Positions 1-8,796 of a stretch of 64,000 nucleotides of DNA are shown piece after piece. Source of the stretch: Rhodopseudomonas palustris (lineage in GTDB: Bacteria > Pseudomonadota > Alphaproteobacteria > Rhizobiales > Xanthobacteraceae); assembly GCF_003226555.1 (NCBI RefSeq), contig NZ_QKQS01000016.1, positions 62,001 through 126,000 on the forward strand. The letters run 5' to 3'. The position numbers and the translations under genes are program-made. The first letter of the stretch is position 1, and every line of letters begins with the position of its first letter. Under the pieces are notes generated by a model, which saw nothing but the letters and a program-made list of their open reading frames with translations, was not told where the DNA came from and made no database searches.

Positions 1-1
1 G

Positions 2-1372
2 ACCCGCGTCGCGTTGTTCGCGCGGCTGGCTGCGATCGCGCCCGGCGGTCTCGCCGATCTGCGCTCGGGCGAGGTGGCGGCGCGGCTGAAGCTCGACATT
101 GACCGCCTGGAGATCGTGTTCCTGCGGCTGGTCGCGCCGGTGGTGGTCGCAATCTTGGTCGGCGCGGTCGTGGTCGGCGCCGTCGCCTGGTTGGGCCAGA
201 CGTCGCTCGCATGGCTGCTCGCGGCAATCCTGGCGGCCGGCGGGCTGATCGGCCCGGCGCTGGTGGTGCGCGCCACACGCAGCGCCGCCGATCGCGACGC
301 GGTGCTGGCCGCGACGCTGCGCCGCCGTACCACCGAACATCTCGACGGGCTGGCGACGCTGCTGGTCACCGGCGACGATCGCCGCCGTATCGACGCGCTG
401 GACGAATTGCTGGGGCGGCGGATCGCGGCCGAGCGGACGATCGCGACGCGCAGCGCGTTCGGGGCGATCGGCCTTGGTGCCGCGTCCGACGTCGCGGTGA
501 TCGCCGTGCTCGGCGTGGGTAGCTCGGCGCTCGGCAGCGCGGCGCTCAGCGGCCCCGACCTCACCTTGATCCTGCTGCTGGTGCTGGCGTCGTTCGAAGC
601 ATTCGCGCCGCTCCCAGTTGCGGCGGCGGGGCTGGGCGCGACCTTGGTGTCGCTGCGGCGGCTGTTCGCGTTGTGGGATCGCGCTGCGCTGGTGGACAAG
701 CCGGCGCAGCCGGTGCCGCTGCCGCAAGCTTTCGACCTGGTCGCAGATCGCGTGTCGCTGACCTATCCCGGACGGACCATGCCGGCGTTGCGTGACGCCG
801 ATTTCATTCTGCCGCAGGGCACCGAACGACGGCTCGACGGCCCGAGCGGCAGCGGCAAGTCGACGTTGATCGATCTGCTGGTACGGGTTCGCGATCCCGA
901 TGCCGGCGAGATCCGGCTCGGCGGCGTGCCCGTCCGTCGTCTGGCCCTGGCCGATCTGCGATCGGCGATCGCGCTGGTGCCGCAGCAGCCGCACATCTTC
1001 GCGGCGACGATTGCCGACAATCTGCGCGCCTTCGCGCCGGATGCGAGCGACGCCGAACTGTGGGCCGCGCTCGACGGTGCCGGCTTGAAGCAGGCGGTTA
1101 CGGAGATGCCCGAACAGCTCGCGACCTATGTCGGCGACGGCGGCACCAGATTGTCGGGCGGTGAGGTGCGGCGGCTGGGAATCGCGCGCGGACTGCTACG
1201 CACCGAGGCCCACATCCTGATCCTCGACGAGCCGACCGAAGGCCTCGACGAGGCGACCGCCGCAGAGGTGATGCGAGGCGTGCAACGACTCCGCGGCGAG
1301 CGCAGCCTGCTGATCGTCTCGCATCGCAACGCGTCGTCACAGGCCGGCCCAGCATCGGACATCGTTCGGTGA
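2..1372 (+). CDS. cydC: CydC-type thiol reductant ABC exporter subunit (5' end outside window)
   Basis: C-terminal part of a fused permease/ATPase half-transporter. The reading frame is open from base 2, so the true start lies upstream. CydDC exports cysteine and glutathione to the periplasm, where they support cytochrome bd assembly. About 180 residues of hydrophobic transmembrane sequence are followed by a nucleotide-binding domain with Walker A GPSGSGKST (about 841-867), signature LSGGE (about 1151-1165), Walker B ILILDEP (about 1213-1233) and an H-loop histidine in IVSHR. The start of the visible part (RVALFARLAAIAPGGLADLR) resembles CydC more than CydD or MsbA. The partner cydD would be expected just upstream. 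Convergent with the GNAT gene, only 34 bp away. Confidence 0.8.
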   Translation, partial: TRVALFARLAAIAPGGLADLRSGEVAARLKLDIDRLEIVFLRLVAPVVVAILVGAVVVGAVAWLGQTSLAWLLAAILAAGGLIGPALVVRATRSAADRDAVLAATLRRRTTEHLDGLATLLVTGDDRRRIDALDELLGRRIAAERTIATRSAFGAIGLGAASDVAVIAVLGVGSSALGSAALSGPDLTLILLLVLASFEAFAPLPVAAAGLGATLVSLRRLFALWDRAALVDKPAQPVPLPQAFDLVADRVSLTYPGRTMPALRDADFILPQGTERRLDGPSGSGKSTLIDLLVRVRDPDAGEIRLGGVPVRRLALADLRSAIALVPQQPHIFAATIADNLRAFAPDASDAELWAALDGAGLKQAVTEMPEQLATYVGDGGTRLSGGEVRRLGIARGLLRTEAHILILDEPTEGLDEATAAEVMRGVQRLRGERSLLIVSHRNASSQAGPASDIVR

Positions 1373-1406
1373 ACGTGGGCCGCTGACGGTGTCGTCGAGA
1401 GAGGGG

Positions 1407-1928
1407 CTACGCCACCTCGAGAGGTTTCCTCATGGCGCAGCGCCGTGCTCTTGGGAGCCCGGCCCGCGCCTCGGCATCCAGCACGGCCTTCAGTCGGGAA
1501 TCGAGATCGTCCTCACCGAGCGTGACGAAACCGAGACGTTGATAGTAGGGCTCGTTCCAGGGCACGTCTCTGAAGGTGGTCAGCGTCAGTGCAGTAGAGC
1601 CATGATCGGCGGCAAAGCGCTGCGCCGCTTCGATCAGTTTCCGGCCGATGCCGCGGCGCTGTTGATCGCGGTGGACCGCCATTTGCCAGATGTGCAGGGC
1701 GTCGGTCATCACCTGTCCGTTCAGGAACGCCCCGATGCCATAGCTTGGCAGCTCGGCGACGAAAGCGACGCCGTCGGCGATAAGAGCGCGGTGCTGTTGC
1801 TCTGATTGGACGCTGTCGTCGGCGATCCATTCCAGCCCCGGCGACTGCCGGAATAGTTCGCCGGAGCTGCGTTCGATCTCGGGCAGCGTCGGGACATCGC
1901 TGTCGCTTGCGGGTCTGATCCGTATCAT
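1407..1928 (-). CDS. GNAT family N-acetyltransferase
   Basis: A 173-residue single-domain protein that would transfer an acetyl group from acetyl-CoA to an amine; the substrate is not recognisable. The acetyl-CoA-binding motif A is visible as QQRRGIGRKLI at about residues 90-100, after the beta-4 strand HIWQMAVH. The C-terminal half has YYQRLGF, typical of the last GNAT strand-helix unit. The ATG at 1928 gives the usual family length. Monocistronic: convergent with cydC and separated from the next minus-strand gene by a short gap. A general metabolite or xenobiotic acetyltransferase is likely. Confidence 0.85.
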   Translation of the reverse strand: MIRIRPASDSDVPTLPEIERSSGELFRQSPGLEWIADDSVQSEQQHRALIADGVAFVAELPSYGIGAFLNGQVMTDALHIWQMAVHRDQQRRGIGRKLIEAAQRFAADHGSTALTLTTFRDVPWNEPYYQRLGFVTLGEDDLDSRLKAVLDAEARAGLPRARRCAMRKPLEVA

Positions 1929-2010
1929 CTGCGCAGTGTAGCCGGGCAGGCACCCGGATGGGAGGCCTCGGGGCGGTCTGGTGTCGAGGCGTCCTGCTTT
2001 GGCGCTTCGA

Positions 2011-3246
2011 TCAGCGGGAAGGCGACGCGGGAGGTTTCAGTGTTGCCAGGACTGGTCGCAGATACTCCAGCAGCCTCGGCGGATTCTCCGTCATCGGGAA
2101 ATGCCCGAGCTCCGGCATCTCCGTGACCGTTGCGCCGTCGATCCATCCGGCCAGCGCGTGAGCATCGGCGACGGTGGCGGAAAAATCGTAGTGGCCGATC
2201 ATCAGGTGCACGGGAATGCGGCCGCCGTCGATCCGCTTCGCGATCGGCTCACCGTCGAACTCGTCGGAGTAGAAGGCGAGGTCGCCGTCGTAGACTCCGG
2301 GGGCGCCCTGCGAATAGATCCAGGCGGCGCGGCGGCGATCCTCGGCAGAGCTCGACGGACTCATCAGTCCGCGCACATAGGCGGCCGAATGCCAGCCGCC
2401 ATTGACCTTGGCATGGGTGAGATACGGATTGCGCCGGCCGCGCGGCCGCAGCGGGGCTTCGAGCGCGATAACGGCTTTGACCAGATCCGGCCGCTCGGCG
2501 GCGAGGGCGAGCGCGATGCCCGCCCCCATCGAGCAGCCGATCACCACCACCGGTTCGCCGACCGTCTGCTCGATGAAACTGATGCACCAGTCGAGATAGG
2601 TCGCCTGATCGAGGCTGTAGCTGCCGCCGTCCCAGTCGAGCGGCGGCAGGGAGCGGCCGTGATGCGGCATGTCGAAGCCGATCAGGCGCCAGTGGCGCCC
2701 GAGATGGGGATCGCACATCACGCCGTGAAACTGCCGGGCGTCGGCACCAGCCGTATGCAGGCACAGGATCGGCGCGCCCTGGCCGGCGGCTTCCGCATAG
2801 ATGTCGCAGACGCCGCTGCTGGCGCTACGCACGCGATGATAACGTCCGCTGAGACGCGTGAGATCGGGCTCGCTGTGCGCCGGTTCGGCAATCGTCAGAT
2901 GGGCGAAGATCGCTTCAAGAAATGCGCGCGCCTGGGCGATCACCAGCGCGTCTCCGGTGACGACGAAGTTCGGGTTGCGCAACTGGATGGACGAGAACGA
3001 GTGATAGGTCGGTAGCGGGCAGGGCGCCAGCGCCTCCCGCCATTCGTTCTCGGCGGCTGAAAGCGTAATGTCGATCCCGCCGGGCGTCGCAGCGATCATC
3101 GGTCCGTCGGCCGAGCAGACGATGCCGACGGCCTGCTGCCCGGCGACGAATGCGACCGTGACGTCGAGCCCGCGCGCCAGCGACCGGGCTTCCGGGGCGG
3201 CGACTGCCTGCGTCAGCCGATCGCGGAGCTGATCGATCAGCGCCAT
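2011..3246 (-). CDS. Fused SCP2-like domain / alpha/beta hydrolase
   Basis: A 411-residue cytoplasmic protein, counted from the ATG at 3246 (a GTG at 3255 is an alternative). Residues about 1-110 form a small domain with the look of an SCP2-type lipid-binding fold (DITLSAAENEW ... FVVTGDALVI). Residues about 125-411 are an alpha/beta hydrolase: oxyanion segment CLHTAGADARQ, nucleophile elbow GCSMG (Ser about 239), and a late histidine in ELGHFPM. It is the third gene of a minus-strand operon (gntR, HIBADH-like, hydrolase) and starts 13 bp after the HIBADH stop. The two domains match, in the same order, the separate proteins at 11751-12143 and 12140-12997, so this looks like a fused paralogue. 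It probably hydrolyses an ester, lactone or C-C bond in the pathway; the substrate is unknown. Confidence 0.85.
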   Translation of the reverse strand: MALIDQLRDRLTQAVAAPEARSLARGLDVTVAFVAGQQAVGIVCSADGPMIAATPGGIDITLSAAENEWREALAPCPLPTYHSFSSIQLRNPNFVVTGDALVIAQARAFLEAIFAHLTIAEPAHSEPDLTRLSGRYHRVRSASSGVCDIYAEAAGQGAPILCLHTAGADARQFHGVMCDPHLGRHWRLIGFDMPHHGRSLPPLDWDGGSYSLDQATYLDWCISFIEQTVGEPVVVIGCSMGAGIALALAAERPDLVKAVIALEAPLRPRGRRNPYLTHAKVNGGWHSAAYVRGLMSPSSSAEDRRRAAWIYSQGAPGVYDGDLAFYSDEFDGEPIAKRIDGGRIPVHLMIGHYDFSATVADAHALAGWIDGATVTEMPELGHFPMTENPPRLLEYLRPVLATLKPPASPSR

Positions 3247-3259
3247 CTGCAGCACTTGC

Positions 3260-4150
3260 TCAGCGTTTGGCGGTCAGATAGCGGCCGATTTCCACATGGT
3301 CGGCGCCTGGCCCGAGCGCCTGCATTGCGGCGCTCCACAGCGCGGTCACCTGGTCCGCGAGCGGGGCGCTGACGCCGATGTCGTGGGCGAGTTCGTCGGC
3401 GGTGCCGATATCCTTTGCCATCAGCGCCAGCGAGAACCCCGAGGTGTACTTCTCCGGGATCACGAATTGCTTGAGCTTGTTCTCGGTCGAGTTGTTGCGT
3501 CCGGTCGAGGCGTTCAGCACGTCGACCAGGACCTCGGGCTCGATGCCGAAGCGGCCGCCGATCGCCAGCGCTTCCACCGCGGCGGCGAGGCCGGCGGCCG
3601 AGACGTAGTTGTTGAGCGCCTTGGCGGCGTGGCCGGAGCCGAGCGGGCCGGTGCGGAAGATCGACTTGCCCATGGCCTTGAGGACCGGCTCGGCGCGATC
3701 GATCGTGGCGCCATCGCCGCCGGCCATGATCGCCAGCGTGCCGTCGACGGCACGCTTGACGCCGCCTGACACCGGGGCGTCGATGAAGCCGAAGCCGGCA
3801 GCGATCAGCTCCTCGCCGAGCGCGCGCGTGCCGATCGGTGCCGACGAGCTCATGTCGATCACTACGGCGCCGGGGGCCAGATGGGCTTTGACGCCCTCGA
3901 TCGCGCTCCGCACGATCTTGCCGTCACCCAGCAGCGTGACGACGGCGGCCGCGCCGGCGACCGCGTCAGACGCAGTCGAGGCCGCAGTACCGCCCGCCTC
4001 AGCGTAGGCGGAGCGCGCCTCGGCGGAGATGTCGAAGCCGACGACGTGATACCCGGCGCGGGCCAGGCAGGCCGACATCGGACGTCCCATGTTCCCGAGG
4101 CCGATCACGGCAATGCGTGCGGGCGGAGTGATGGCGGCTGATTGCGACAC
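3260..4150 (-). CDS. NAD(P)-dependent 3-hydroxyisobutyrate-dehydrogenase-like oxidoreductase
   Basis: A 296-residue beta-hydroxyacid dehydrogenase. The Rossmann motif GLGNMGRPMSACLARAGYH is near the N terminus (about residues 17-35). The substrate-binding signature DAPVSGGVKRA lies near residue 122, and the catalytic lysine is in GHAAKALNNY near residue 173. Family members oxidise 3-hydroxyisobutyrate, tartronate semialdehyde or related acids; which one applies here cannot be read from sequence. The GTG start at 4150 has a strong GGAGAGGAA ribosome-binding site on the minus strand. Second gene of the gntR operon. A diverged paralogue lies at 14290-15174. Confidence 0.88.
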   Translation of the reverse strand: MSQSAAITPPARIAVIGLGNMGRPMSACLARAGYHVVGFDISAEARSAYAEAGGTAASTASDAVAGAAAVVTLLGDGKIVRSAIEGVKAHLAPGAVVIDMSSSAPIGTRALGEELIAAGFGFIDAPVSGGVKRAVDGTLAIMAGGDGATIDRAEPVLKAMGKSIFRTGPLGSGHAAKALNNYVSAAGLAAAVEALAIGGRFGIEPEVLVDVLNASTGRNNSTENKLKQFVIPEKYTSGFSLALMAKDIGTADELAHDIGVSAPLADQVTALWSAAMQALGPGADHVEIGRYLTAKR

Positions 4151-4210
4151 TGGCGTTCCTCTCCATCGTGTTTTGTTTTTGAAGGTCGTGCTGAGCCGTG
4201 GCGCTGTCGC

Positions 4211-4894
4211 TCAGGGCTCGCCGCGGCGGAGCGCCTCGAGCGCGATCGCAGCGGCGTTGTTGATGTGCTCCACGCAGGCCCGTTCGGCGCCGTCTTCGTC
4301 GCCGTTTTCGATCGCGTCGAGGATGGTGCCGATCTCGAGCAGGCTGCGGCCGATCCGGTTCGGCTGCGTCATCGAGGTCATCCGCAGCACCGTCACGCGG
4401 TTCAGCAGCATCTTGAGAAAGCGTTCGACGAAGACGTTGCCGCAGCCTTCCAGCAGAGCGGCGTAGAATTCGGTCTTGGCCGCGAGGAGCTCGCTGCGAT
4501 CATCGTTGCCGGCGACCGCGCTCATGCGTTCGTACTGCGTTCGCAGCCGACCGATGATCGCCGGATCGCGGCGTTTGGCGCATTCACGGCCAGCGAAACC
4601 TTCGAGCAGAGCCCGCAGATCGTAGAGCTGGGCGGCTTCGTCGGCCGTGATCGTGCTGACGATCGGGCCGCGGTGCGGGATGGTGGTGACCAGCCCTTCG
4701 GCCTCGAGCTGACGCAGCGCCTCACGGATCGACGTCCGGCCGACGCCGGTCTGTTCGCACAGCTCGCGCTCAATCAGCCGCTGTCCTGGCTTGAACACGC
4801 CGCTGCCGATCGCCGAGCGCAGGCGGTTCTCCACCAGCAGGCGAAGACTGGTGGCTTCACGCGAGACGTTGAGGTTCGAGTCGGTCTTGGGCAT
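4211..4894 (-). CDS. GntR family (FadR/FCD type) transcriptional regulator
   Basis: A 227-residue regulator with an N-terminal winged helix-turn-helix (LRSAIGSGVFKPGQRL ... GVGRTSIREALRQLEAEGLV, about residues 18-70). An FCD ligand-binding domain follows, beginning near YDLRALLEGFAGREC. The ATG at 4894 (MPKTDSN) was preferred to the longer reading up to 4972, because the longer version would run through two palindromic operator candidates in the divergent intergenic region. It is the first gene of the HIBADH/hydrolase operon and divergent from the LIV transporter, so it probably controls both. A site with the same core, TGTCAGACA, also occurs at 11509-11525. Confidence 0.9.
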   Translation of the reverse strand: MPKTDSNLNVSREATSLRLLVENRLRSAIGSGVFKPGQRLIERELCEQTGVGRTSIREALRQLEAEGLVTTIPHRGPIVSTITADEAAQLYDLRALLEGFAGRECAKRRDPAIIGRLRTQYERMSAVAGNDDRSELLAAKTEFYAALLEGCGNVFVERFLKMLLNRVTVLRMTSMTQPNRIGRSLLEIGTILDAIENGDEDGAERACVEHINNAAAIALEALRRGEP

Positions 4895-4910
4895 GCGGCG
4901 ATCTGGCCGA

Positions 4911-4921
4911 TTGTCAGACAA
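4911..4921. promoter_or_regulatory. Putative GntR (FadR-type) operator
   Basis: TTGTCAGACAA is a perfect palindrome around a central base, 16 bp from the gntR start and 88 bp upstream of the transporter operon. It fits the general FadR-subfamily operator pattern TNGTNNNACNA. That family pattern is established knowledge; the assignment to this regulator is inference from position. Confidence 0.6.
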
Positions 4922-4924
4922 TCT

Positions 4925-4939
4925 GTCAAGCAGCTTGAC
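4925..4939. promoter_or_regulatory. Second palindrome in the gntR / LIV transporter intergenic region
   Basis: GTCAAGCAGCTTGAC is a perfect 15-bp palindrome with a central A/T, lying 3 bp from the FadR-type site. It does not fit TNGTNNNACNA, so it may bind a different protein or contribute to a composite operator. Confidence 0.4.
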
Positions 4940-5009
4940 GGATGGTCTGATTTGTGGCGACCTCGGACCCAATCAAAACAGACCTATTGGTCACCGGGAG
5001 GAAGAAACC

Positions 5010-6230
5010 ATGTCGAAGATGTCGCCCCGCGCGGGGCTGAGCCGTCGTACATTGCTCGCCGGCACAGCGTCGCTGCTCGCCAGTCCGATGATCGGAGGTT
5101 CGGCTCGCGCCGACGCGAAAGCGGTCAACATCGGCGTGATCATGCCGCTCTCGGGTGCCAATGCGCAGTTCGGTATCAACTCCCGCAACGGCATCGAACT
5201 CGTCGCCGACGAGATCAACGCGGCCGGCGGCATCAAGGCGCTGGGCGGCGCCAAGATCAACCTGATCGTCGCCGACGCGACCTCGACCCCCACCACGGCC
5301 GGCACCGTGGCGCAGCGGCTGATCTCGCAGAACGAAGTCACCGGCATCCTCGGCGCTTTCGCGTCGTCGCTGACCATCGCGATCTCGGAAGTGACCGAAC
5401 GCCGCGACATTCCGCTGTTGACGATGTCGTTCGCCGACCAGATCACCGGGCGCGGCTTCAAGAACATCTTCCAGGTCGTCGCCAAGGCGTCGACGCTCGG
5501 CAAGGCGCAGCTCGACTACACGCTGGCGATCGCCCAGGCGGCCGGCGCCAAGATCGACAAGATCGCGATCATGTACGAGGACACTGCCTACGGCACCGCG
5601 CAGGCGAACGGCTTGCGCGCCGCCGCGAAGGCCGCCAATGTCGAAGTCGCGATGGACGACGCCTATCCGCTCGGCATCACCGACACCACGCCGCTGATCA
5701 ACAAGCTGCGCGCGTCCGGCGCCCAGGCGGTGTTCCCGGTGTCCTATCTCAACGACAGCCTGCTGATCATCCGCACCATGCGGCAGCAGCGCATCACCAT
5801 GCCGGCGATCGGCGGCGCGGCCGGCTATGTGATTCCGGATTTCGAGAAGGGTCTCGGCGAATTCGCCGAAGGCGTGCTGTCGATCGCGCCGGCGAACTAC
5901 GATCTGGCGCCGGATCTGACCGAGCGCTTCCGCAAGCGCTTCGGTTACTTCATGGTTCACGAAGCGCTCGAACACGCGGTCGCGCTCGACGTGCTGGTGC
6001 AGGCGATCGAGAAGGCCAAGTCGGCCAAGGCCGAGGACGTCGCCGCCGCGCTGCGCGGCGCCAAGTTCACCGGCGGCTGGACCAAGGCGATGACCGGCGG
6101 CGCCGTGCAGTTCGACTCGACCGGCCTCAACGTGCTGTCGGTGCCGGTGATGGTGCAGTGGCGCAACAAAGAACTGGTGACGGTCTGGCCCAAGGACGTC
6201 GCCAAGGGCACCGCCGAGTGGAAGACCTGA
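5010..6230 (+). CDS. LIV-type ABC transporter substrate-binding protein
   Basis: A 406-residue periplasmic binding protein of the type I (leucine/isoleucine/valine-like) fold. The N terminus has a twin-arginine-type signal (LSRRTLLAG) followed by a hydrophobic stretch, with likely processing near ARADAKA. The mature protein starts with the usual strand NIGVIMPLSGANAQFG. The ATG at 5010 was chosen for its GGGAGGAA ribosome-binding site; earlier in-frame codons would translate the operators. First gene of a five-gene importer operon, followed after 12 bp by the first permease. Many family members bind aromatic acids or other carboxylates rather than amino acids, so the substrate remains open. 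Confidence 0.93.
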   Translation: MSKMSPRAGLSRRTLLAGTASLLASPMIGGSARADAKAVNIGVIMPLSGANAQFGINSRNGIELVADEINAAGGIKALGGAKINLIVADATSTPTTAGTVAQRLISQNEVTGILGAFASSLTIAISEVTERRDIPLLTMSFADQITGRGFKNIFQVVAKASTLGKAQLDYTLAIAQAAGAKIDKIAIMYEDTAYGTAQANGLRAAAKAANVEVAMDDAYPLGITDTTPLINKLRASGAQAVFPVSYLNDSLLIIRTMRQQRITMPAIGGAAGYVIPDFEKGLGEFAEGVLSIAPANYDLAPDLTERFRKRFGYFMVHEALEHAVALDVLVQAIEKAKSAKAEDVAAALRGAKFTGGWTKAMTGGAVQFDSTGLNVLSVPVMVQWRNKELVTVWPKDVAKGTAEWKT

Positions 6231-6242
6231 GCGAAGCCTGAC

Positions 6243-7103
6243 GTGTCCTTCGTTCAAGCTATCATTGACGGCCTGCTGGTCGGCGGCGTCTACGCCGTGA
6301 TCTCGATCGGGCTCACTCTCGTCTACGGCGTGATGGGTATCGTGAATTTCGCGCAGGCGGAATTCCTGATGATCGGCATGTTCGTGTCGTGGTTCGCCTG
6401 GGCCTATCTCGGGCTCGATCCGGTTCTCGCGGCGCCGCTGTCCTTCGCGGTGGCGTTCGCGATCGGCTGGGTGGTGCAGGGGCAGCTGATCTCACGGGTG
6501 CTGAAGGCGCCGTCGGTGGCGCAGATCTTCCTCACGGTCGGCCTCCTGATCGTGCTGGAGAACGGCGCGCTGCTCACCTTCGGCTCCCAGTTCCGCTCGG
6601 TGGTGACGAGCTATCAGACGATGTCGCTGTCGCTCGGCGCGCTGTTCGTCAGCGTGCCTTATCTGATCGCGTTCGCGATGTCGCTGGCCTGCGGCGTGGC
6701 GCTGTGGTGGTTCATGCGCACGAGCTGGTTCGGCCGGGCGATGCGCGCCACCGCGCAGAACCCGATGGCGGCGCAGCTGATGGGGATCGATACCGCGCTG
6801 ATGTACAAGATGGCGTTCGCGCTCGGCGTCGGGCTCACCGCGTTCGGCGGCGCCGTGATCCTGCCTTATGTGGCGGTGTTTCCCGGCGTCGGCGGACAGT
6901 TCGTGGTGCTGATGTTCACCGTCGTCGTGCTCGGCGGCCTCGGCAGCGTCGCCGGTGCGGTGGTCGGCGGGCTCGCGGTCGGTGTGATCCAGGCGCTGTC
7001 GGCCCTGGTGTTTCCGATCCAGCTGCAAAACCTGGTGTTGTTCATCGTCTTCATTCTGGTGTTGGCCGTGCGCCCGCAAGGCCTGGTCGGAGCACGGCGA
7101 TGA
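6243..7103 (+). CDS. LIV-type ABC transporter permease (LivH-like)
   Basis: A 286-residue inner-membrane permease with about eight hydrophobic segments. The family signature GLTLVYGVMGIVNFAQAEF is near residue 22, and an EAA-like region precedes the final helices (VVLGGLGSVAGAVVGG). It forms half of the transmembrane channel with the next gene. GTG start at 6243. Its last four bases overlap the next gene's ATGA, indicating translational coupling. Confidence 0.93.
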   Translation: MSFVQAIIDGLLVGGVYAVISIGLTLVYGVMGIVNFAQAEFLMIGMFVSWFAWAYLGLDPVLAAPLSFAVAFAIGWVVQGQLISRVLKAPSVAQIFLTVGLLIVLENGALLTFGSQFRSVVTSYQTMSLSLGALFVSVPYLIAFAMSLACGVALWWFMRTSWFGRAMRATAQNPMAAQLMGIDTALMYKMAFALGVGLTAFGGAVILPYVAVFPGVGGQFVVLMFTVVVLGGLGSVAGAVVGGLAVGVIQALSALVFPIQLQNLVLFIVFILVLAVRPQGLVGARR

Positions 7104-8074
7104 GAAAATGGCTCGCTCTCGCCGCGGTGATCGCGGTCGCGGCTGTGCTGCCGCTGCTGCTCAGCCCGACCGGCTATTGGATCCGCGTACTCACCTTCAC
7201 GCTGCTGTTCGCCGCCATGGCGCAGGCGTGGAATCTGATCGGCGGCCTCGCCAATCAGACATCGCTCGGCCACGCGGCGTTCTTCGGCATCGGCGCCTAC
7301 ACCTCGACCATCCTGCTGCTGAAATTCGGCATCACCCCGTGGCTCGGCATGTTCGCGGCCGGGGCGCTCGGCGGTCTCGCGGCTTTAGTGATCGCGATCC
7401 CGACGCTGCGGCTGCAGGGACACTACTTCGCGCTGGCGACGCTGGCGTTCGGCGAAGTCATGCGGGTGATCGCCAATGTCTGGACGCCGCTCACCGGCGG
7501 GCCCGGCGGGCTATCGGTGCCGTTCACGCCGCCGAGCTTTGCCGCATACTCGTTCAAGCAGCTCTTGCCCCATGCCTATATCGCGCTGGTCGCGCTGATC
7601 ATTGTGACCGCGATCTTCGAGATCATTCGGCGTGGCGCGATGGGGTACCGGCTGCGGGCGATCCGCGAAAATCCAGCCGCCGCCGAAGTGATCGGCATCG
7701 ACACCACCAAGGTCAAGCTGCAGACCGCGGTGATCTCCGGCGTGCTGATGGCGATGCTCGGGACGCTCTACGCCCAGGTCGCGGTGTTCTTCGATCCCGA
7801 CACCGTGTTCAGCGCCGCGGCGATCTCGATCCGCGTCGCGCTGATCGCGATCCTCGGCGGCGTCGGCACCGCCGCAGGTCCGATTCTCGGTGCGCTGTTC
7901 ATCATTCCGATCGAGGAACTGATGAACGACCTGTTCTCGGCTCGCGCGGCCGGTCTGTCACAGCTGATTTTCGGCGCCATCCTGATCGCGGTGATCCTGT
8001 GGAAGCCGCGTGGCTTCATCACGCTGTGGGACGCGCTGCGTGCCCGTTTCGTCCGCGGGGAGACACGCCCATGA
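7100..8074 (+). CDS. LIV-type ABC transporter permease (LivM-like)
   Basis: A 324-residue second permease with repeated hydrophobic segments. It carries the LivM signature WNLIGGLANQTSLGHAAFFG near the N terminus and RAIRENPAAAEVIGID in the cytoplasmic coupling loop. The ATG at 7100 overlaps the preceding stop in ATGA; the much longer upstream reading in this frame is only a shadow of the first permease. It ends in another ATGA overlap with the ATPase gene. Confidence 0.93.
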   Translation: MRKWLALAAVIAVAAVLPLLLSPTGYWIRVLTFTLLFAAMAQAWNLIGGLANQTSLGHAAFFGIGAYTSTILLLKFGITPWLGMFAAGALGGLAALVIAIPTLRLQGHYFALATLAFGEVMRVIANVWTPLTGGPGGLSVPFTPPSFAAYSFKQLLPHAYIALVALIIVTAIFEIIRRGAMGYRLRAIRENPAAAEVIGIDTTKVKLQTAVISGVLMAMLGTLYAQVAVFFDPDTVFSAAAISIRVALIAILGGVGTAAGPILGALFIIPIEELMNDLFSARAAGLSQLIFGAILIAVILWKPRGFITLWDALRARFVRGETRP

Positions 8075-8796
8075 CGATCCTCAATGTGCGCGGCCTGTCC
8101 AAGCGGTTCGGCGGCCTGCAGGCGTTGTCGGATGTGACCTTCGCGGTGCCGCAGGGGCAGATCGTCGGTTTGATCGGCCCCAACGGCGCCGGCAAGACGA
8201 CGTTCTTCAGCACGCTGGTCGGACTGATCCGCCCCGATAGCGGAACGATCAAGCTCGGCGACGCCAGCCTGGTCGGGATGAAGCCGCACAAGGTGGCGGC
8301 GCTCGGCATGACCAAGACGTTCCAGAACGTCGCGCTGTTCGCCGAAAGCTCGGTGCTCGACAACGTGCTCACCGCCGGCTTGCTGCGCCACGACGTCACC
8401 ACCGCGCGCGAGCAGGCGCTGATCTGCCTCGACCGTGTCGGGCTGCGATCGGTCGCGCACAAGCTCGCCGGCGAGCTGTCGTTTCCCGAGCGGGCGCGTG
8501 TCGAACTGGCGCGTGCGTTGTGTACCGGCCCGAAGGTGCTGCTGCTCGACGAGGTGATGGCGGCGCTCAATCCGGTCGAAATGCAGGAGATCATGGATCT
8601 GATCCGCTCGCTGCGCGACGACGGCCTGACGCTGCTGGTGGTCGAACATCACATGCGCGCCATCATGACGATCTGCGATCGCATCTTGGTGCTGAATTTC
8701 GGCAAGCTGCTGGCCGACGGCACAGCCCAGCAGGTCGCCAACGATCCGGTGGTGATCGAGGCTTATCTCGGCCGCTCGATGGAGGCGCATACATGA
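8071..8796 (+). CDS. LIV-type ABC transporter ATP-binding protein (LivG-like)
   Basis: A 241-residue cytoplasmic ATPase energising the importer. Walker A is GPNGAGKTT (about residues 35-43), the Q-loop is in TFQNVALF, and Walker B is VLLLDEV. The switch histidine is in VVEHHM. The ABC signature is unusual: LSFPERARVELARAL replaces the LSGGQ or LSYGQQ form normally found in this family. Translationally coupled at both ends by ATGA overlaps. The substitution at the signature may weaken ATP contact at one of the two sites of a LivG-LivF heterodimer. Confidence 0.9.
   Translation: MTILNVRGLSKRFGGLQALSDVTFAVPQGQIVGLIGPNGAGKTTFFSTLVGLIRPDSGTIKLGDASLVGMKPHKVAALGMTKTFQNVALFAESSVLDNVLTAGLLRHDVTTAREQALICLDRVGLRSVAHKLAGELSFPERARVELARALCTGPKVLLLDEVMAALNPVEMQEIMDLIRSLRDDGLTLLVVEHHMRAIMTICDRILVLNFGKLLADGTAQQVANDPVVIEAYLGRSMEAHT

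Noticed and set aside
4142-6241. A 699-residue plus-strand open frame across the gntR and binding-protein genes
   Set aside because: It is a shadow caused by high GC: arginine-rich, without any family motif, and it contradicts two well-supported genes.
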